Of a DNA stretch of 64,000 nt, positions 61,052 to 64,000 are shown piece after piece. The translations under genes were made by a program, and so were the position numbers. Numbering within the stretch: the stretch's first letter is position 1; each line of letters opens with the position of its first letter. The stretch spans positions 62,001 through 126,000 of the forward strand of contig MNQS01000023.1 of assembly GCA_001915545.1 (NCBI GenBank). Reading direction: 5' to 3'. The notes beneath the pieces are model-generated. The model did not search any database, had not been told where the DNA came from, and saw nothing but the letters and a program-made list of their open reading frames with translations. The DNA comes from Bacteroides sp. 43_108 (GTDB lineage Bacteria; Bacteroidota; Bacteroidia; Bacteroidales; Bacteroidaceae).

Positions 61052-62608
61052 ATGGCAGGAGAAAGAAAAACCACTAAACGGCGTACAACAGCCGCCACAG
61101 CTCCACAAGTGAGCGAATACGGGCATCTGCAACCTCAAGCACTCGAACTTGAAGAAGCTGTCATCGGAGCATGCCTGATTGAAAAAGATGCATTCGGACT
61201 TGTAAGCGACATTCTGAAACCGCAATCGTTCTATGACTCGAAGCATCAGATTATATTCCGCGCCATATCGACATTGGCCGCGGAAAACAAACCTGTCGAC
61301 ATTCTCACAGTGACCGACCAGTTGAGAAAAACTGCAGAACTGGAAGAGGCCGGAGGCCCGTTCTACATTACAGAACTCAGCAACAAGGTCGTTTCATCGG
61401 CACACATAGAATATCACGCAAGAATCATTGCGCAGAAAGCTCTTGCCAGAGAACTGATAACCTACACAAGCTATATACAGACAAAGGCTTTCGACGAAAC
61501 GCAGGACATTGAAGAACTCATGCAGACAGCAGAGGGACGTTTGTTCGAACTGTCGAAGACCAACATGAAGAAAGACTTCACTCAAATCAATCCGGTCATC
61601 AATGAAGCATACGAACTTTTGCAGAAAGCAGCTGCAAGAACCGACGGTTTGAGCGGTCTCTCCAGCGGATTCGACCAGTTGGATGCCATGACCAGCGGTT
61701 GGCAGAATTCAGACCTCATCATCATAGCTGCACGTCCGGCCATGGGTAAGACGGCTTTCGTACTCTCAATGGCAAAGAACATTGCCATCACGAACAGAGT
61801 ACCAGTAGCAATGTTCTCACTAGAAATGTCGAACGTTCAGCTGGTCAACCGACTCATCGTGAACGTGTGCGAAATTCCTGGCGAGAAAATCAAGAGCGGA
61901 CAGCTTGCTCCCTACGAATGGGGACAGTTGGACTACAAGATAAGAGACATGTTCGATGCCCCACTCTACATCGACGATACCCCTTCACTATCTGTCTTCG
62001 AACTTCGTACTAAAGCTCGAAGACTTGTGAGAGACTACGATGTCAAACTCATAATCATCGACTACCTCCAGCTCATGAACGCCAGCGGTATGTCGTACAA
62101 CAGCCGTCAGGAAGAAGTTTCGACCATCTCCCGCTCGCTCAAAGGTTTGGCAAAGGAACTCAACATACCAATCATTGCACTGAGTCAGCTCAACCGAAGC
62201 GTTGAACAGCGAGCAGGAACTGACGGAGGTCCTGACAGCAAGAGACCTCAGCTGAGCGACCTTCGCGAATCGGGAGCCATCGAGCAGGATGCCGATATGG
62301 TATGCTTCATCCATCGTCCTGAATACTACAAGATTTATAAGGACCAGCACGGCAACGACCTGAAAGGTCTGGCCGAAATCATCATTGCAAAGCACCGAAA
62401 CGGTGCCGTCGGAGATGTGCGCTTAAGATTCATCGGTGAATATGCTAGATTCGCAAACATAAACGACGACAATCTTCCGCCTATGCCTGGCGAAGAAGGA
62501 GGTACAATCATGCCTTCAAGAATGAACGATTCCGACACTGATGGCGGTGATGACAGACTCAACTCCATAACAGCCGACATGGCTCCAATAAATGATGTCC
62601 CATTCTGA
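61052..62608 (+). CDS. dnaB: Replicative DNA helicase DnaB
   Basis: 518 residues. N-terminal primase-interacting domain (about 25-130, PQALELEEAVIGACLIEKDA), then the RecA-like motor: Walker A ARPAMGKTAF (Lys233), VAMFSLEMSNVQL, Walker B LIIIDYLQLM, and SQLNRSVEQR with the arginine finger region. The C-terminal tail is acidic. It is the ring helicase of the replication fork. Basic N-terminal stretch (KTTKRRTTAA) is longer than in E. coli. No intein is seen. Confidence 0.97.
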   Translation: MAGERKTTKRRTTAATAPQVSEYGHLQPQALELEEAVIGACLIEKDAFGLVSDILKPQSFYDSKHQIIFRAISTLAAENKPVDILTVTDQLRKTAELEEAGGPFYITELSNKVVSSAHIEYHARIIAQKALARELITYTSYIQTKAFDETQDIEELMQTAEGRLFELSKTNMKKDFTQINPVINEAYELLQKAAARTDGLSGLSSGFDQLDAMTSGWQNSDLIIIAARPAMGKTAFVLSMAKNIAITNRVPVAMFSLEMSNVQLVNRLIVNVCEIPGEKIKSGQLAPYEWGQLDYKIRDMFDAPLYIDDTPSLSVFELRTKARRLVRDYDVKLIIIDYLQLMNASGMSYNSRQEEVSTISRSLKGLAKELNIPIIALSQLNRSVEQRAGTDGGPDSKRPQLSDLRESGAIEQDADMVCFIHRPEYYKIYKDQHGNDLKGLAEIIIAKHRNGAVGDVRLRFIGEYARFANINDDNLPPMPGEEGGTIMPSRMNDSDTDGGDDRLNSITADMAPINDVPF

Positions 62609-62734
62609 TAATGGGACATCATAAAAATTATCTTTTTTAGCCGACCGCAAATCATTTTAACGGCAAAGGATGTAAGAATTTGCAAAGTATATGTTAACTT
62701 TGAGTAATGTTGAATTTAAATTGTAAGAAAAACT

Positions 62735-63562
62735 ATGATAACATATCCAAATGCAAAAATAAACATCGGACTAAACGTTGTTGAGAAGCGCAAAGACGGA
62801 TACCATAATCTGGAAACCATATTCTATCCAATCAATCTTTTGGACGCAGTAGAAATAAAGACCATACAGGGTGCAGAACCCGAAAACGGCTACCAGCTCA
62901 AAGTTTCGGGCACAGTTCTCGACGGAGGACCAGACGACAATCTGGTGGTCAAGGCCTACAAGAAACTGAAAAAAGATTTCCAGCTTCCACCTATAAATAT
63001 ATTCGTATACAAGCACATCCCTACCGGTGCAGGACTTGGCGGAGGTTCAGCCGATGCCGCATTTACTATAAAAATGCTGGACGAGATGTTCAATCTGGGA
63101 TTATCTACCGAAAAGATGGAAGAATATGCTTCTGAAATCGGTGCCGACTGTGCCTTCTTCATAAAGAACAAACCTGCATTTGCCACAGGAATAGGCAATG
63201 AATTCAAGGAAACAGAGGTCAATCTAAAGGGAAAATATATTCTTCTTGTAAAGCCTGACATTTTCGTATCTACAAAAGATGCCTACGCCAACGTAGTTCC
63301 ACAAAAGCCGGAATACGACCTCAATGAGCTTGTAAAGCAACCTATAGGAGAATGGAAGAAATACATCAAGAATGATTTTGAAGCAAGCGTTTTCCAGAAA
63401 TATCCTGAAATTGCGGCAATAAAAGACAAGATGTACGACATCGGTGCAGAATACTCATCAATGTCAGGAAGCGGTTCTGCCGTATACGGAATCTTCAATG
63501 ACGCCATAAGCCATGTAGAAGAAATTTTTGCCGGATACTTCTGCAGATTGAGAGAATTGTAA
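62735..63562 (+). CDS. ispE: 4-diphosphocytidyl-2-C-methyl-D-erythritol kinase
   Basis: 275 residues. GHMP-kinase family: [20 protein letters not shown] at the N-terminus and the ATP-binding motif [15 protein letters not shown] in the middle; the C-terminal motif [14 protein letters not shown] is the third GHMP signature. It phosphorylates CDP-methylerythritol in the non-mevalonate isoprenoid route. A -7 element (TAACTTTG, 62695-62702) precedes it. It lies 126 bases after dnaB. Confidence 0.95.
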   Translation: MITYPNAKINIGLNVVEKRKDGYHNLETIFYPINLLDAVEIKTIQGAEPENGYQLKVSGTVLDGGPDDNLVVKAYKKLKKDFQLPPINIFVYKHIPTGAGLGGGSADAAFTIKMLDEMFNLGLSTEKMEEYASEIGADCAFFIKNKPAFATGIGNEFKETEVNLKGKYILLVKPDIFVSTKDAYANVVPQKPEYDLNELVKQPIGEWKKYIKNDFEASVFQKYPEIAAIKDKMYDIGAEYSSMSGSGSAVYGIFNDAISHVEEIFAGYFCRLREL

Positions 63563-63636
63563 TCAGCAACACCTGCGACTGCTTTTCACATTGTAAACAA
63601 CGAAAAGCAACCGAATAGAAAAATACAACAACACAA

Positions 63637-63684
63637 TAAGCCTCTGAATATAGGACACCCTACATTCAGGGGCTTAATTTTTTC
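63637..63684 (+). terminator. Terminator after ispE
   Basis: TAAGCCTCTGAAT (63637-63649) pairs with ATTCAGGGGCTTA (63664-63676), 13 positions with one wobble, 14-base loop, followed by ATTTTTT. Confidence 0.82.
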
Positions 63685-64000
63685 TTTTCACTTAACAGAT
63701 CTACGATTGGAACTTCTGAATCCGGCTAAACGCAGTTATCTACAAAATAAAATAATGCTATCACAAAATCATTTTGCAAAGAAGTGAGCAGCACTTCCAT
63801 AGCTTCAGATCTTCAACATAAAAATCGAATCCGGCAAAAAAAAGACTATCCCCTTGCTCACGCAGGAGGATAGCCACAACACAAACACAAAATAAAACAC
63901 GACAAAACTACTATTGCATTTCTGCCTCTCCTGAGCATCAAACACCGCATTCAAAAATTACGGCATCCCAAGAATCATTACAAGCATATTCGCATAGGCT
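63685..64000. other. Intergenic end of the window with a second hairpin
   Basis: No gene supported in this stretch. It contains a hairpin (63846-63873) with arms CTATCC/GGATAG and an inner CTTGC/GCAGG, possibly a terminator for a minus-strand gene beyond the window. Confidence 0.35.

Noticed and set aside
63846-63873. Hairpin near the window end as a small RNA or riboswitch
   Set aside because: Only a short imperfect stem with no promoter or conserved core; a terminator for a gene beyond the window is simpler.
1-64000. CRISPR arrays, insertion sequences, prophage genes, tRNA or rRNA genes
   Set aside because: I looked for regular direct repeats with unique spacers, transposase or integrase motifs, and tRNA T-arm-like patterns and found none that hold up. 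The 22-base-period arrays have too short a unit for CRISPR.

Overview
This window is a chromosomal stretch from a member of the Bacteroidales, most likely Prevotella/Bacteroides-like. The evidence is the gene families (an rnf operon led by an RseC-like gene, the sigma54 activator–lptE–TPR–secG operon, coaX–barrel–TPR–lptC–ppiD, and HU-CCDC81/SPOR and Gcw_chp proteins), many secreted proteins and lipoproteins, GH35, PL8 and PL10 glycan enzymes, and promoters of the Bacteroidota type (TTTG, then 19-21 bases, then TAnnTTTG). I saw no tRNA or rRNA gene, insertion sequence, prophage or CRISPR array.

Layout. 1-10.4 kb is a potassium-uptake and regulation region: the end of kdpB, kdpC, an outer-membrane barrel gene, an input-only kdpD, a convergent NtrC-type response regulator, then (after an exonuclease/WYL pair and a small repeat protein) a frameshifted trkH and a HAMP/PAS histidine kinase. 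A degraded response-regulator fragment follows. 10.4-13.4 kb is a LytTR regulator module with a membrane phosphodiester-glycosidase-like protein, an NlpE-like lipoprotein and a SIMPL protein, with recognisable promoters and operator-like repeats. 13.5-19.3 kb (minus strand) is the complete rseC-rnfBCDGEA operon. 19.7-35.1 kb is mostly housekeeping: DUF418 protein, tRNA methyltransferase, lon, tgt, lptG, a DEAD-box helicase, coaX, an outer-membrane barrel, a TPR protein, lptC, a PpiD-like foldase. 35.3-42.1 kb holds a flavodiiron protein, a very large secreted glycan-active protein and a PL10 pectate lyase.

42.2-50.0 kb (minus strand) holds an FAD reductase, a zinc-ribbon/FHA protein, an HU/SPOR protein, a PP2C-like phosphatase, the sigma54 activator–lptE–TPR–secG operon and aqpZ. 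50.4-52.8 kb holds a TetR regulator with palindromic operator candidates, a lipoprotein and a second SIMPL protein. 52.9-60.8 kb is a small glycan locus: a PL8-family lyase broken by one frameshift, a KdgF-like cupin lipoprotein, a GH35 beta-galactosidase and a TonB-dependent receptor without a SusD partner. The window ends with dnaB and ispE.

Points most worth checking: the split Kdp signalling system with traces of a duplicated kinase–terminator–regulator arrangement; LytTR-style tandem repeats placed just upstream of a near-consensus promoter; two clusters of a 9-base motif with a 21-22 base period in unrelated intergenic regions; a Tgt lacking three zinc cysteines; and two genes each broken by one extra A in the same GAAAC context.
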